Shown here in pieces: positions 10,259-19,832 of a stretch of DNA of 64,000 bases. The translations under genes were made by a program, and so were the position numbers. How positions within the stretch are numbered: position 1 is the stretch's first letter; every line of letters starts with the position of its first letter. The notes beneath the pieces were generated by a model. It searched no databases, was not told the DNA's origin, and worked only from the letters and a program-made list of their open reading frames with translations. Origin of the DNA: Pseudobdellovibrio sp. (GTDB taxonomy: Bacteria; Bdellovibrionota; Bdellovibrionia; Bdellovibrionales; Bdellovibrionaceae). Location: positions 1 through 64,000 of the forward strand of contig JAMPXC010000012.1 in assembly GCA_023701385.1 (NCBI GenBank), written 5' to 3'.

Positions 10259-10652
10259 ACGTGTAAAATGGAGAAAACAATTCATCGGTCGTTCTAGAGG
10301 TTTAGCCACTCGTGGTTCAACTTTAGATTTCGGTGATTTCGGTTTACAAGCTACTGAGCACGGTATGTTAACAGCTCGTCAATTAGAAGCTGGTCGTATC
10401 GCTATCGCTCGTACTATTAAACGTGGTGGTAAAATCTGGATCCGTGTGTTCCCAGATCTACCAGTAACTAAAAAACCTGCTGAGACTCGTATGGGTAGCG
10501 GTAAAGGTAATCCAGAGTTTTGGGTATCTAAAGTTTTACCTGGTCGCATCTTATTCGAAATGAACGGTGTTACTAAGGAACAAGCTCAAGAGGCGTTTTT
10601 AAGAGCGGCTCATAAGTTACCTTTTAAAACTAAATTTTTAGAGAGAGCGTAA
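10245..10652 (+). CDS. rplP: 50S ribosomal protein L16
   Basis: 135 residues from a GTG that lies inside the 3' end of rpsC; CAGGAGG 8 bases upstream supports this start. L16 organises the A-site region of 23S rRNA. The motifs [19 protein letters not shown]-like ([13 protein letters not shown]) and [12 protein letters not shown] are typical. Confidence 0.97.
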   Translation: MLSPKRVKWRKQFIGRSRGLATRGSTLDFGDFGLQATEHGMLTARQLEAGRIAIARTIKRGGKIWIRVFPDLPVTKKPAETRMGSGKGNPEFWVSKVLPGRILFEMNGVTKEQAQEAFLRAAHKLPFKTKFLERA

Positions 10653-10654
10653 TT

Positions 10655-10846
10655 ATGAAATTCGCAGATATCGAAAACAAATCGTTAAAAGAATTAATCA
10701 AACAAAAACAAGACTTAACATCTCAATTGTTTGAAATGAAAATGAAAAACTCTTTAGGTCAATTGGCTAACCCAGTTCAGATCAGAGTAGTTAGAAAAAA
10801 CATTGCTCAAATCAATACAGCAATTGTTAAGAAAAGCGTAAGGTAG
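10655..10846 (+). CDS. rpmC: 50S ribosomal protein L29
   Basis: 63 residues, normal size; two-helix protein near the tunnel exit that with L23 forms the trigger factor site. The helices and the NPVQIRVVRKNIAQINTAI segment fit the family. Two bases separate it from rplP, with GAGAG upstream. Confidence 0.95.
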   Translation: MKFADIENKSLKELIKQKQDLTSQLFEMKMKNSLGQLANPVQIRVVRKNIAQINTAIVKKSVR

Positions 10847-10853
10847 GTAAGAA

Positions 10854-11156
10854 ATGGCTGCTAAGGCAACAACGAGCGGAAAACAACCGACTAAAACAGT
10901 TAGTACTCGAGGCCGTAGAGTTGAGTTACAAGGTGAAGTGATCGCGAACAAAATGGAAAAAACTATTTCGGTATTAGTTTACAGAATGGTTCGCCACGCT
11001 AAATACGGGAAATACATCCGTAAATCATCTGTTATCAAAGCTCACGACGAGAAATCATCTGCAAAAGTGGGCGATACAGTAACAATTCATGAAACTAAAC
11101 CAATCAGCAAAACAAAACGCTGGGCACTGACTTCAGTGTTAAACACAACGAAGTAA
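10854..11156 (+). CDS. rpsQ: 30S ribosomal protein S17
   Basis: 100 residues, somewhat longer than the usual 80 to 90 because of a basic N-terminal extension before RVELQGEVIANKMEKTISV. It is a primary 16S rRNA binder with an OB fold. The motifs YGKYIRKSS and GDTVTIHETKPISKTKRW are diagnostic. It follows rpmC by 7 bases, with AGGTAAG upstream. Confidence 0.96.
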   Translation: MAAKATTSGKQPTKTVSTRGRRVELQGEVIANKMEKTISVLVYRMVRHAKYGKYIRKSSVIKAHDEKSSAKVGDTVTIHETKPISKTKRWALTSVLNTTK

Positions 11157-11174
11157 TAGGGCGGGAGTAGTTTT

Positions 11175-11543
11175 ATGATTCAAATGCAATCTAAATTAAA
11201 CGTAGCTGATAACTCTGGTGCAAAAGAAGTAATGTGTATCAAAGTATTAGGCGGTTCTAAAAGACGTTTTGCTCACATTGGCGACGTAATCGTTGTTTCA
11301 ATCCGTGATGCAATCCCAACTGCAAAAGTTAAGAAAGGTGACGTTGCGAAAGCCGTTATCGTTCGTACAATTCACAAATTAAGAAGACCAGACGGCAGCT
11401 ATATCCGCTTTGATGATAACTCTGCAGTTTTAATCAATGCGAATAAAGAGCCAATCGGAACTCGTATTTTTGGTCCAGTAGCGAGAGAGTTAAGAGCGAA
11501 ACAGTTCGTTAAGATCGTTTCACTTGCTCCGGAAGTATTATAG
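11175..11543 (+). CDS. rplN: 50S ribosomal protein L14
   Basis: 122 residues, normal length; it bridges the subunits next to the factor-binding site. [19 protein letters not shown] and [13 protein letters not shown] are diagnostic. In nearly all spc operons rplX (L24) follows; here only 12 bases separate it from rplE, so rplX is absent from this position. Confidence 0.97.
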   Translation: MIQMQSKLNVADNSGAKEVMCIKVLGGSKRRFAHIGDVIVVSIRDAIPTAKVKKGDVAKAVIVRTIHKLRRPDGSYIRFDDNSAVLINANKEPIGTRIFGPVARELRAKQFVKIVSLAPEVL

Positions 11544-11555
11544 TAGAGGTTTGAA

Positions 11556-12092
11556 ATGCGTTTAAAAGAACAATACACAAAAGAAATCGTTCCTCACTTA
11601 ATCAAAAAACAAGGTTACAAAAGCACTATGCAAGTACCTCGTTTAGATAAAATCGTTATCAGCGTTTGTACGTCTGATGCGGTTCAAAATCCAAAAATCG
11701 TTAACGGTATCGTTGATGAGATCTCTGCAATTGCTGGTCAAAAAGCCGTAATTACAAAAGCTAAAAAAGCGATCTCAAACTTCAAATTAAGACAAGGTAT
11801 CCCAATCGGTGTTCGCGTAACTTTACGTCGTGACCGTATGTGGTCTTTCTTAGATCGTTTACAAACTTTAGCGTTACCTCGCGTACGTGACTTCCGTGGT
11901 TTACCAAACAAAGGCTTTGATGGCCGTGGTAACTACAACATGGGTTTAAAAGAGCAAATCGTATTCCCTGAGATCAATTTTGATAAAATTGAAAAAACAC
12001 GTGGTATGAATATCACTATTTGTACAACTGCAGGAACTGACAATGACGGTCGCGCATTACTAGAAGCTTTAGGCTTACCGTTCAGAAAGTAA
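11556..12092 (+). CDS. rplE: 50S ribosomal protein L5
   Basis: 178 residues, normal length. It anchors 5S rRNA in the central protuberance and contacts the P-site t[30 protein letters not shown] and FPEINFDKI are typical. Its start follows AGAGG. L24 normally helps 50S nucleation beside it, but its gene is not here and L5 carries no obvious extra domain that would replace it. Confidence 0.97.
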   Translation: MRLKEQYTKEIVPHLIKKQGYKSTMQVPRLDKIVISVCTSDAVQNPKIVNGIVDEISAIAGQKAVITKAKKAISNFKLRQGIPIGVRVTLRRDRMWSFLDRLQTLALPRVRDFRGLPNKGFDGRGNYNMGLKEQIVFPEINFDKIEKTRGMNITICTTAGTDNDGRALLEALGLPFRK

Positions 12093-12105
12093 TTGAAGGA
12101 TTATT

Positions 12106-12411
12106 ATGGCAAGAAAATCAAGTGTTGTAAAAAACAATAAAAGAAAAGCGATCTCTAATAAATACCGCGCTTACCGTAAAGAATTACGTGAAAAAGCTGT
12201 GGATATGAAACTTTCTGATGAAGTAAGAGACGAAGCTCGTAAGAAATTACAAAGCTTACCTAAAAATACTAATCCAAACCGCGTAATCACTCGTTGTGAA
12301 TTAACTGGTCGCCCTCGTGGTAACTACCGTAAATTCGGTTTATGCAGAATGGTTTTCAGACAATTAGCTCTAGAAGGTAAACTTCCAGGCGTAACGAAAG
12401 CTAGCTGGTAG
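12106..12411 (+). CDS. rpsN: 30S ribosomal protein S14, zinc-free long form
   Basis: 101 residues, the long form without the CXXC pairs of the short zinc form. The C-terminal [19 protein letters not shown] and [10 protein letters not shown] are diagnostic. It is in the 30S head. By contrast S4 and L36 in this cluster keep zinc ligands, so the cell has a mixture of zinc and zinc-free r-proteins. Confidence 0.97.
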   Translation: MARKSSVVKNNKRKAISNKYRAYRKELREKAVDMKLSDEVRDEARKKLQSLPKNTNPNRVITRCELTGRPRGNYRKFGLCRMVFRQLALEGKLPGVTKASW

Positions 12412-12419
12412 GAGTCACA

Positions 12420-12809
12420 ATGGATACAGTAGCACAAATGTTAACAATTATTAGAAACGGTTCTTCTGCAAAATTAGAAAAAGTTGATATGCCTTCTTCT
12501 AAAATGAGAGAGAACTTAGCAAAAATTCTAGCAGATACTGGTTACATCAGAAGCTTCAAAGTAGCTAAAGATTCAAAACAAGGTATCATGAGAATTTACT
12601 TAAAATATGACGATGCAGGCGAGCCAGCAATGACGGAAATCCAAAAAGTTAGCCGTCCTGGTAAACGTTCTTACGTTCACGCAGCCAATGTTCCAACAGT
12701 ACGTTCTGGAACTGGTATGTGCATCCTTAGCACAAACAAAGGTTTACTAACTGGTAACGAAGCCAAAAAACAAAATGTTGGCGGCGAATTACTAGCAGTA
12801 GTTTGGTAG
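12420..12809 (+). CDS. rpsH: 30S ribosomal protein S8
   Basis: 129 residues, normal. It binds helix 21 of 16S rRNA and represses the spc operon in E. coli. The MLTIIRNG start, KVSRPGKR and the C-terminal TNKGLLTG-ending region with GGELLAVVW are typical. GGAG lies 5 bases before the start. Confidence 0.97.
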   Translation: MDTVAQMLTIIRNGSSAKLEKVDMPSSKMRENLAKILADTGYIRSFKVAKDSKQGIMRIYLKYDDAGEPAMTEIQKVSRPGKRSYVHAANVPTVRSGTGMCILSTNKGLLTGNEAKKQNVGGELLAVVW

Positions 12810-12816
12810 GTAGAAG

Positions 12817-13356
12817 ATGTCGAGAATTGGTAAATACCCAGTAAATATCGATGACAAAGCAACAGTAACTGTTGCTGGTCAAAACGTTACTGTTAAAGGT
12901 GCAAAATCATCTTTAACATACACATTAGATAAAAAAATCACTGCTAAAGTTGATGGTAAAACAGTTGTTTTAACTCGCGCTGATGACACTAAAACATCTA
13001 AGTCATTACACGGTTTATACAAAGTTTTAATCGCTAACGCTGTTAAAGGCGTAACTGCAGGTTTCACTAAATCCCTTGAAATGCACGGGGTTGGTTACCG
13101 CGGTACAGTAGCAGGTAAAAAACTTGAATTAGCTTTGGGTTACTCTCACCCAGTAATTTTCGATATCCCAGAAGGTATCGAAATCAAAGTTGATAAACAA
13201 ACTACAGTAAGCGTAACTGGTGCTGATAAAGCATTAGTTGGCCAAGTTGCTGCGAAAATCCGTAGCTTCCGTCCACCAGAGCCATATTTAGGTAAAGGTG
13301 TTCGTTATGTTGGTGAACACATCCGCCGCAAAGCCGGTAAATCTGCTGGTAAATAG
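12817..13356 (+). CDS. rplF: 50S ribosomal protein L6
   Basis: 179 residues, normal; two related domains near the sarcin-ricin loop. MSRIGKYPV at the start and [22 protein letters not shown] near the end are diagnostic. It follows rpsH by 7 bases. Confidence 0.97.
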   Translation: MSRIGKYPVNIDDKATVTVAGQNVTVKGAKSSLTYTLDKKITAKVDGKTVVLTRADDTKTSKSLHGLYKVLIANAVKGVTAGFTKSLEMHGVGYRGTVAGKKLELALGYSHPVIFDIPEGIEIKVDKQTTVSVTGADKALVGQVAAKIRSFRPPEPYLGKGVRYVGEHIRRKAGKSAGK

Positions 13357-13364
13357 AGGATAAT

Positions 13365-13733
13365 ATGAAATTAAATTTTTCTAAAAAAACATCTTCAAAA
13401 GTTGTAAATCGTTTGAAGAAAAAAATCAGAATCAGAAAAGTTGTTAGCGGAACTGCTGAAAGACCACGTTTATGTGTATTCCGTTCAGGTGCACACATCT
13501 ACGCTCAAATCATCAATGACGTAACTCAAACTACTGTATTATCAGTATCGTCTTTATCTGCCGAATTAAAAAACGGTAACAAAGAAGCTGCTAAAACTGT
13601 TGGTAAAAAAATCGCTGAACAAGCTAAAGCTAAAGGAATCACTGCTGTTGTATTCGACAGAAATGGTTTCGTGTATCACGGCCGCGTTCAAGCATTAGCA
13701 GATGGAGCCCGCGAAGGCGGACTTAACTTTTAA
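13365..13733 (+). CDS. rplR: 50S ribosomal protein L18
   Basis: 122 residues; binds 5S rRNA. The core RPRLCVFRS and the C-terminal [24 protein letters not shown] are diagnostic. Start after GAGGATA, 8 bases after rplF. Confidence 0.97.
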   Translation: MKLNFSKKTSSKVVNRLKKKIRIRKVVSGTAERPRLCVFRSGAHIYAQIINDVTQTTVLSVSSLSAELKNGNKEAAKTVGKKIAEQAKAKGITAVVFDRNGFVYHGRVQALADGAREGGLNF

Positions 13734-13744
13734 TAGGGGATCAT

Positions 13745-14203
13745 GTGGATAAAGCATTAGTAAACGAATTAGAAGAAAAAGTAGTTGCTATCAACCGCGT
13801 AACAAAAGTTGTTAAGGGTGGTCGTAGATTCTCTTTCGCAGCTCTAGTAGTTGTGGGTGACCGTTTAGGTCAAGTTGGTTTCGGTAGCGGTAAAGCTGGC
13901 GAAGTTCCAGAAGCAATCGGTAAAGCAACTCGCTCTGCGAAAAAACAATGCAGCGGCGTTAATCTTAAAGACGGTACGATCCCTCACGAAGTGATCGGTA
14001 AATTCGGATCAGCTAAAGTGATCATGAAACCAGCTGCAGCAGGTACTGGCGTTATCGCTGGTGGTGCGGTACGTGCGGTTCTTGAATCAGTTGGCGTTAA
14101 AGACATTTTAACTAAATGTGTTGGTACTCGTAACCCTCACAATGCAGTTAGAGCGACTTTAGACGGTCTTAAACAGCTTAAGAAAGCTAGCGCGCAAGCG
14201 TAA
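13745..14203 (+). CDS. rpsE: 30S ribosomal protein S5
   Basis: 152 residues, from a GTG at 13745 that follows AGGGG; the ATG two bases earlier is out of frame. S5 is at the decoding region and the mRNA entry. The motifs [34 protein letters not shown], and [18 protein letters not shown] are diagnostic. It is slightly shorter at the N terminus than E. coli S5 (167). Confidence 0.97.
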   Translation: MDKALVNELEEKVVAINRVTKVVKGGRRFSFAALVVVGDRLGQVGFGSGKAGEVPEAIGKATRSAKKQCSGVNLKDGTIPHEVIGKFGSAKVIMKPAAAGTGVIAGGAVRAVLESVGVKDILTKCVGTRNPHNAVRATLDGLKQLKKASAQA

Positions 14204-14215
14204 TAGGAGTCTGTC

Positions 14216-14401
14216 ATGGCTAAAAAATTTCAAGTTACTTTAAAAAAATCGATGATTGCTTGTTCTCCAACTCAAAGACTTACTGTAAATGGTCTTGGTT
14301 TAAGAAAAATCAATTCGACAATCGAGTTAGCTGATAATGCAGCTAACCGTGGCCAACTTTTCAAAATTCAGCACTTAGTTGAAATCAAAGTTGTTAAATA
14401 A
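14216..14401 (+). CDS. rpmD: 50S ribosomal protein L30
   Basis: 61 residues, the short bacterial form. VTLKKSMIACSPTQRLTVNGLG corresponds to the conserved L30 N-terminal region and LRKINSTIEL to the middle. The protein lies on the 50S surface near 5S rRNA. Start after AGGAG. Confidence 0.95.
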   Translation: MAKKFQVTLKKSMIACSPTQRLTVNGLGLRKINSTIELADNAANRGQLFKIQHLVEIKVVK

Positions 14402-14412
14402 GGAGTTCGCAA

Positions 14413-14904
14413 ATGAGTTTATTAAATCAATTAGCTCCAAAAGAAGGCTCAACTCACTACCGTAAACGTGTAGGTCGCGGTATCGGTTCTGGTATCGGTG
14501 GTACTTCTGCTAAAGGTCATAAAGGTCAATTAGCACGTACCGGTGGACGCGTTCGCCGTGGTTTCGAGGGTGGTCAAACTCCGTTATCTCGTCGTTTACC
14601 TAAATTCGGTTTCACGAACGTTGAGTTCGCTACGAAATACGAAGAGGTTACATTAGCGGCTTTAAATAAGTTTTCTGGTGCAGTTGATGCAGCAGTGCTT
14701 TACAACGCAGGCTTAATCAAGAAAAATTCTAAGTTCAAAGTATTAGCTAAAGGTGAACTAACTAAAGCTATCACTTTGAAAGCTGATTTTATCAGCAAAT
14801 CTGCGCAAGCAGCCATCGAGAAACTTGGCGGTAAAGTTGAGTTAATCCCGGCTAAAGCTACTTGGGCTAGACCAGCAAAAGTAAAAAAAGCTAAAAAGAA
14901 ATAG
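14413..14904 (+). CDS. rplO: 50S ribosomal protein L15
   Basis: 163 residues, about 20 longer than E. coli because of a basic C-terminal tail (ARPAKVKKAKKK). The glycine-rich RGIGSGIGGTSAKGHKGQ and the GGQTPLSRRLPKFGF motif are diagnostic. It is the last gene before the structured secY spacer. Confidence 0.96.
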   Translation: MSLLNQLAPKEGSTHYRKRVGRGIGSGIGGTSAKGHKGQLARTGGRVRRGFEGGQTPLSRRLPKFGFTNVEFATKYEEVTLAALNKFSGAVDAAVLYNAGLIKKNSKFKVLAKGELTKAITLKADFISKSAQAAIEKLGGKVELIPAKATWARPAKVKKAKKK

Positions 14905-14908
14905 TGAA

Positions 14909-15016
14909 TTGGGTCTAGAATATAAATCTGTAAGATCTTAGAATTTTAGATCTGTAAGATCTTAGAATTTATAGACCCAAACAATTCTCACAAAGAATGT
15001 AGGCCCGAAAGGGTCT
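14909..15016 (+). promoter_or_regulatory. Mutually exclusive hairpins between rplO and secY
   Basis: TTGGGTCTA (14909-14917) pairs with TAGACCCAA (14972-14980). The same ATAGACCC (14971-14978) can instead pair with GGGTCTAT (15011-15018). That third element can also pair locally, AGGCCC-GAAA-GGGTCT (15001-15016), with a GNRA tetraloop. So one strand segment has at least two competing partners, as in attenuators and riboswitch-type leaders. Two 21-base direct repeats lie inside the first stem. Confidence 0.5.
14926..14970 (+). repeat. Two 21-base direct repeats before secY
   Basis: ATCTGTAAGATCTTAGAATT plus T occurs at 14926-14946 and again at 14950-14970, a perfect copy with a 24-base period. 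Each copy contains the palindrome AAGATCTT. The repeats form the interior of the long GGGTCTA/TAGACCC stem. Confidence 0.85.
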
Positions 15017-15027
15017 ATTCTTGTGTG

Positions 15028-15057
15028 TGGACCTAGACTCAAGAGAGTCTATATAAT
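15028..15057 (+). promoter_or_regulatory. Candidate secY promoter with embedded palindrome
   Basis: TGGACC, 18 bases, perfect TATAAT, predicting a start about 10 bases before the secY GTG. The spacer holds the palindrome TAGACTC-AAGA-GAGTCTA (15034-15051), which could be an operator for this internal promoter. Confidence 0.55.
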
Positions 15058-15074
15058 ACGAAAGAGGCAGAAGA

Positions 15075-16400
15075 GTGGCTCAGCAAGTTAACGACAACAA
15101 AGGTGCAAATACTTTACGTTCGAAGATTCTATTTACGTTATTCTGTTTAGCGATTTACAGAATCGGTGTTCACATCCCAACTCCTGGAGTAGATGGCAAC
15201 GCAGTTTCTGAATTTTTCAACTCACAAAATCGCGGTATCTTTGGCTTATTCAATACTTTCACTGGTGGTGCGTTAGCGCAATTCTCAATCTTCGCATTGG
15301 GGATCATGCCTTACATCTCTGCATCGATCATTTTTCAATTATTAACTTCTGCAATTCCATTCCTAGAGCAACTTAAAAAAGAAGGCGATGCTGGTCGTAA
15401 AAAAATCTCTCAGTACACTAAGTACGCGACAATCGTTTTAGCTGTTATTCAAGGTTACGGAATGAGTACTTGGCTAGCCAGCCAATCATTACCAGACGGC
15501 CGTATGTTAATTTCAGGCGGTATGTTAGGTATCTATTACTTTAAATTTATGACAATCATTACATTAGTTGCAGGTACTGCCTTTGTAATGTGGTTAGGTG
15601 ACCAAATTTCTGAACGCGGAATCGGTAACGGTTCTTCAATGATCATCTTCACTGGTATCGCAGCTGGTATCCCAGCCGGTGCACAAAACCTTCTTCAGTT
15701 AATTAAATCAGGCGAATTACAATTTATCGTAGCGTTATTATTATTAGCGTTCATGATTGCGGTAATTTTCGCAGTGATCTATATGGAAGTGGCACAACGT
15801 CGTATCACGATCCAGTACTCTCAACGTTTAGCTAATGGCGGTATGACTTCAGCGGCAACGAGCCACTTACCTGTGAAAATCAACTTTCCAGGCGTTATCC
15901 CTCCAATTTTTGCTTCTTCGTTATTGATGTTCCCATCTACATTAGCTCAGTTCACAAACGTGGCTTGGGTTAAAGCGATGTCTGAATCGATCAATCCGAA
16001 TGGTATCGTATTCAACATTATCTTTGTTGGTTTAATCATTTTCTTCTCGTTCTTCTATACTGACATCGTATTCAATGCAGATGAAGTTTCTGAGAACTTG
16101 AAAAAAACTGGTGCTTTCGTTCCTGGTATCCGTGCCGGTAAATCAACTGCTGATTTTATCCGTTATGTATTAGACCGCATCAACGTATTAGGTTGTTTCT
16201 ACCTTTGCGTAATCTGTGTATTACCAGGTCTATTAGTGCAAAGCTTCGGTATCCCGTTCTACTTCGGCGGTACAAGCTTACTAATCTTAGTAGGTGTAGC
16301 TATTGATACATCTCAACAAATTCAATCTCACTTATTAACGCAAAAATACGATTCATTCTTAAAAGGAACGAAAATCCGTAGCAGAAGGGTTCAATTCTAA
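15075..16400 (+). CDS. secY: Protein translocase channel SecY
   Basis: 441 residues, full length; ten membrane helices forming the Sec channel with SecE and SecG. The plug/TM2 region GGALAQFSIFALGIMPYISASIIFQ, the GNGSS loop, and the C5 loop ending are typical. The start is GTG 12 bases after AGAGG. Its own promoter and the structured spacer suggest separate control from the upstream ribosomal genes. Its stop overlaps adk (TAATG). Confidence 0.97.
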   Translation: MAQQVNDNKGANTLRSKILFTLFCLAIYRIGVHIPTPGVDGNAVSEFFNSQNRGIFGLFNTFTGGALAQFSIFALGIMPYISASIIFQLLTSAIPFLEQLKKEGDAGRKKISQYTKYATIVLAVIQGYGMSTWLASQSLPDGRMLISGGMLGIYYFKFMTIITLVAGTAFVMWLGDQISERGIGNGSSMIIFTGIAAGIPAGAQNLLQLIKSGELQFIVALLLLAFMIAVIFAVIYMEVAQRRITIQYSQRLANGGMTSAATSHLPVKINFPGVIPPIFASSLLMFPSTLAQFTNVAWVKAMSESINPNGIVFNIIFVGLIIFFSFFYTDIVFNADEVSENLKKTGAFVPGIRAGKSTADFIRYVLDRINVLGCFYLCVICVLPGLLVQSFGIPFYFGGTSLLILVGVAIDTSQQIQSHLLTQKYDSFLKGTKIRSRRVQF

Positions 16401-17041
16401 TGAACGTTTTGTTCATCGGAGCCCCAGGCTCAGGTAAAGGGACTCAGTCTCGTGAGTTAATCGAAAAGTTTGGCTTTTTACAGCTAAGCACGGGAGACCT
16501 TTTACGTGGCGCCATTAAGAATAAAACAGAATTGGGTTTAAAGGCCCAAGGTTTTATGGATGCGGGTAAGCTAGTTCCGGATGAATTAATGTTAGGTTTG
16601 GTTTCTGATTACCTAACGACAAATAAGGGTAAATCGATCATTTTTGACGGTTACCCTAGAACTGTAGTTCAAGCACAAAGCTTAGGCCAATTGCTTGAGT
16701 CGCAAGGTTCTAAAATCGATAAAGTTTTTTATTTTAAGATCAACCCTCAGATCTTGATCGATCGCTTAACAGGGCGTCGTACGTGTGCAAACTGCGGAGA
16801 GATTTACCATATTCGCACTAAACCTTCTTCAAAAGGTGATAAATGTGAAAAATGCGGTGGTGATCTAGTGCACAGAAAAGACGACCATGCTGATGTGATC
16901 TCAGAGCGGCTCAAACAATTTGAAGATAATACAGGCCCTACAATAGAGTTCTATTCTAAGGCAGGTAATATGGTGAATGTCGATGGCGACCAAGCACCTG
17001 AGAAAGTCTTCAACGAAATTAAAAAGACACTGGCGCTTTAA
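16400..17041 (+). CDS. adk: Adenylate kinase with zinc lid
   Basis: 213 residues; interconverts AMP and ATP with two ADP in the cytoplasm. The P-loop GAPGSGKGTQ, the AMP-binding STGDLLRG and DGYPRT, and the lid with four cysteines (CANCGEIYH and CEKCGGDL) are visible; the four-Cys lid is the zinc type. Its ATG shares a base with the secY stop. map and infA, often next, are absent. Confidence 0.97.
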   Translation: MNVLFIGAPGSGKGTQSRELIEKFGFLQLSTGDLLRGAIKNKTELGLKAQGFMDAGKLVPDELMLGLVSDYLTTNKGKSIIFDGYPRTVVQAQSLGQLLESQGSKIDKVFYFKINPQILIDRLTGRRTCANCGEIYHIRTKPSSKGDKCEKCGGDLVHRKDDHADVISERLKQFEDNTGPTIEFYSKAGNMVNVDGDQAPEKVFNEIKKTLAL

Positions 17042-17217
17042 GGGTTTAGACCGGATCACCCCGGGGTAGGCTTTTTAAAGAAGAATGTGGCTCAAACTTG
17101 TTTGAGCATAGGTAAGGCAAGTGCATTCGCACAATGTCAAATTTATGCTAGACATAACAATCATTAATGTTATAACAAGCTCTTTTATTTAAGAAGTTTT
17201 GTTATTGTGAGGAACTT

Positions 17218-17331
17218 ATGAAAGTTAGACCGTCGGTCAAAAAAATTTGTAACAAATGTAAAGTAATTAAACGTAAAGGCGTTATCAGAGTTATCTGTGA
17301 GAATGCTAAACACAAACAGAGACAGGGGTAA
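17218..17331 (+). CDS. rpmJ: 50S ribosomal protein L36
   Basis: 37 residues, the short zinc form: C11-N-K-C14, C27 and H32 are the metal ligands ([13 protein letters not shown] and [13 protein letters not shown]). It is the last-assembled 50S protein. The start follows GAGGAAC. The spacer 17042-17217 before it, where infA and map usually lie, has no gene; an imperfect inverted repeat ATAACA/TGTTAT lies near 17153-17176. Confidence 0.95.
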   Translation: MKVRPSVKKICNKCKVIKRKGVIRVICENAKHKQRQG

Positions 17332-17337
17332 TAGAAC

Positions 17338-17712
17338 ATGGCTCGTTTAATGGGTATTGACTTACCAAGAAATAAACGCGTTGAAGTGGCATTGACTTAT
17401 ATCTATGGTATCGGTCGTCCTCGCGCAAAATCAATCTGCGCTCAAGTAGGAATTCCTTCTGATCTTCGCACTGATAATTTAACAGATGAACACATTGCAG
17501 GAATGCGTGCGTTAATCGAAGCAAACTTCAAAGTAGAAGGTGATTTACGTCGTGACATCGGTCAAGCGATCAAACGTTTAACTGATATCAACTGCTACCG
17601 TGGTACTCGTCACCGTAAAGGTTTACCAGTACGTGGTCAAAATACGCGTTCAAATGCGAGAACTCGTAAAGGACCTAAGAAAACTGTCGCGAACAAGAAA
17701 AAAGCAGTCTAG
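17338..17712 (+). CDS. rpsM: 30S ribosomal protein S13
   Basis: 124 residues; contacts tRNA and the 50S subunit from the 30S head. [26 protein letters not shown]-type start and the basic [20 protein letters not shown] segment are diagnostic. It lies 6 bases after rpmJ, with AGGGG upstream. Confidence 0.97.
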   Translation: MARLMGIDLPRNKRVEVALTYIYGIGRPRAKSICAQVGIPSDLRTDNLTDEHIAGMRALIEANFKVEGDLRRDIGQAIKRLTDINCYRGTRHRKGLPVRGQNTRSNARTRKGPKKTVANKKKAV

Positions 17713-17729
17713 TTAGGTAGGATGAAATA

Positions 17730-18134
17730 ATGGCTACACCACAAGAAAATAAAGATAAAAAAGTAACTAAGAAAAAAGTTAAAAAGAACGTTGTTCAAGG
17801 ACAATGTCATATCAACGCTGGTTTCGGTAACGTGATCATCACTATTACTGATATGAACGGTGATACAGTATCTTGGTCATCAGCTGGTCACTTAGGCTTC
17901 AAAGGTTCTCGTAAAGGAACACCTTTCGCAGCTCAAGTAACTTGTGAAGACGCAGCTAAAAAAGCTATGGAACAAGGTATGAAATCTGTTGATGTATACT
18001 TAACTGGCCCGGGTGCAGGTCGTGAACCAGCTATCCGTGCTTTAGCCGGAACAGGAATGAGAGTTTTATCTCTTAAAGACGTAACACCAGTACCACATAA
18101 CGGTTGCCGTCCTCCTAAACGTAGAAGAATTTAA
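17730..18134 (+). CDS. rpsK: 30S ribosomal protein S11
   Basis: 134 residues; platform protein near the E-site. A basic N-terminal tail ([12 protein letters not shown]) precedes the conserved fold with [28 protein letters not shown] and the terminal [22 protein letters not shown] upstream of the start. Confidence 0.97.
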   Translation: MATPQENKDKKVTKKKVKKNVVQGQCHINAGFGNVIITITDMNGDTVSWSSAGHLGFKGSRKGTPFAAQVTCEDAAKKAMEQGMKSVDVYLTGPGAGREPAIRALAGTGMRVLSLKDVTPVPHNGCRPPKRRRI

Positions 18135-18146
18135 TCGGAGTAAGAT

Positions 18147-18773
18147 ATGAGTTGTGTTAATAGTTCTGTATGTAAATTATGCCGCAGAGAAAATACTAAG
18201 TTATTCTTAAAAGGTGACAGATGTTTCACTGACAAATGTGCTTTTGAAAGAAGACCATATCCTCCGGGACAACATGGTCAATCAAGACTAAAGTTTTCTG
18301 AGTACGCATTACAATTAAGAGAAAAACAAAAAGCTAAACGTTATTATGGTCTTTCTGAAAAACAATTTAGAAAATACTTCCATAGTGCAGACGCCTCTAA
18401 AGGAATCACTGGTACTGAGTTACTAAGATTCTTAGAGTTAAGACTAGATAACGTTGTTTATACCCTTGGGTATGCTAATTCTAGAAGAGAAGCGAGACAA
18501 TTGATCGGTCACAACCACTTCTTAGTTAACGGTAAACGTGTAAATATCGCGTCTTACATCGTTAAAAAAGGTGATGTTGTTGAAGTTGCTCAGGCAAGCA
18601 GAGAAGTTACGAAAGTACAAGCTGGCATCCAAGCCGTTGCACGTCGTACTATCCCTAGCTGGTTAGATGCTGATCACGCAGCTTTCAAAGGTACTATCAA
18701 AGATGTTCCTGCGAGAGACGAGATTTCAATTCCAGTAGAAGAAAGCATGATCGTTGAGTACTACTCACGATAA
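18147..18773 (+). CDS. rpsD: 30S ribosomal protein S4, zinc form
   Basis: 208 residues; primary assembly protein that binds the 5' domain of 16S rRNA and is the usual repressor of the alpha operon. The N terminus has a four-Cys zinc site (CKLCRRENTKLFLKGDRC and then C), followed by the S4 RNA-binding domain (RLDNVVYTLGYANSRREARQLIGHNHFLVNG). It precedes rpoA by 15 bases. Confidence 0.97.
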   Translation: MSCVNSSVCKLCRRENTKLFLKGDRCFTDKCAFERRPYPPGQHGQSRLKFSEYALQLREKQKAKRYYGLSEKQFRKYFHSADASKGITGTELLRFLELRLDNVVYTLGYANSRREARQLIGHNHFLVNGKRVNIASYIVKKGDVVEVAQASREVTKVQAGIQAVARRTIPSWLDADHAAFKGTIKDVPARDEISIPVEESMIVEYYSR

Positions 18774-18788
18774 TAAAGGGGTGTAAGG

Positions 18789-19814
18789 ATGCAAGAACAT
18801 TATTTTAAATTTTGGAGAGAGTTAATCAAACCAAAAGGTTTCGAGATCGAGCGTGATACTCAGACTTCTGAGTACTCTAAGTTCATCGTTAAACCTTTAG
18901 AAAGAGGTTTTGGTGTTACTCTTGGAAATTCTTTAAGAAGAATTTTATTAAGCTCTATGATGGGATCTGCAGTAACTGCTGTAAAACTTGAAGGAGTTTT
19001 ACATGAGTTCTCTACGATGCCTGACGTTTTAGAAGATGTTTCAGACATCATCTTAAACCTTAAACAAGTTCGCTTCAGGCAGCACTCTGCTGAAACGTTC
19101 ACACTACGTATTAACAAAAAAGGTCCAGGCGTTGTAACGGCTGCGGATATCGTAACTAACGACAAAATCGAAGTTCTAAATCCACATCAACACATTGCAA
19201 CTCTTGGTAACAACGGAAATTTCAATGCTGAATTAATCGTGGCTTACGGTCGTGGTTATTCTCCGGTTGAGAACAGAAGTGAACAATTATCAGTTGGCTA
19301 CATCGCTGTTGATGCTCTTCACTCTCCGATCCGTAAAGTAAACTACGCAGTTTCAAATGCTCGTGTTGGTCAACGTACTGATTACGATGCATTAGCATTA
19401 GAAGTTTGGACTGATGGTTCTATTAAGGCTGATGAAGCAGTTTCTTTAGCTTCTAAAATCTTAAAAGAACAATTACAAATTTTCTTAACTTTCGATGAAT
19501 CTTTAGAGCCATCTGATGAAATTAAATCAATGGGTTCTTCTTCATTGAATGAAAACTTATTCAGATCAGTTGATGATCTTGAGTTAAGCGTACGTTCTGC
19601 AAACTGCTTGAAAAACGCTAACATCCGTTACATCGGTGAATTAGTAGTTCGTTCAGAAGCAGAAATGCTAAAAACTAAAAACTTCGGTCGTAAATCTTTA
19701 AATGAAATTAAAGAGATCTTAGTTGAAATGGGCTTAGGTTTAGGGATGAAAATCGAGGGATGGCCACCTCCAGGATGGGATCCAAATATTCCACCTGTTA
19801 AACGTGAATCGTAA
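18789..19814 (+). CDS. rpoA: RNA polymerase alpha subunit
   Basis: 341 residues, normal. The N-terminal assembly domain has [17 protein letters not shown]; the C-terminal domain has [13 protein letters not shown] with the arginine used to contact UP elements and activators, then [14 protein letters not shown]. The tail [13 protein letters not shown] is slightly extended. It is in the alpha operon between rpsD and rplQ. Confidence 0.98.
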   Translation: MQEHYFKFWRELIKPKGFEIERDTQTSEYSKFIVKPLERGFGVTLGNSLRRILLSSMMGSAVTAVKLEGVLHEFSTMPDVLEDVSDIILNLKQVRFRQHSAETFTLRINKKGPGVVTAADIVTNDKIEVLNPHQHIATLGNNGNFNAELIVAYGRGYSPVENRSEQLSVGYIAVDALHSPIRKVNYAVSNARVGQRTDYDALALEVWTDGSIKADEAVSLASKILKEQLQIFLTFDESLEPSDEIKSMGSSSLNENLFRSVDDLELSVRSANCLKNANIRYIGELVVRSEAEMLKTKNFGRKSLNEIKEILVEMGLGLGMKIEGWPPPGWDPNIPPVKRES

Positions 19815-19832
19815 TTAGTAAGGATAATAAAA

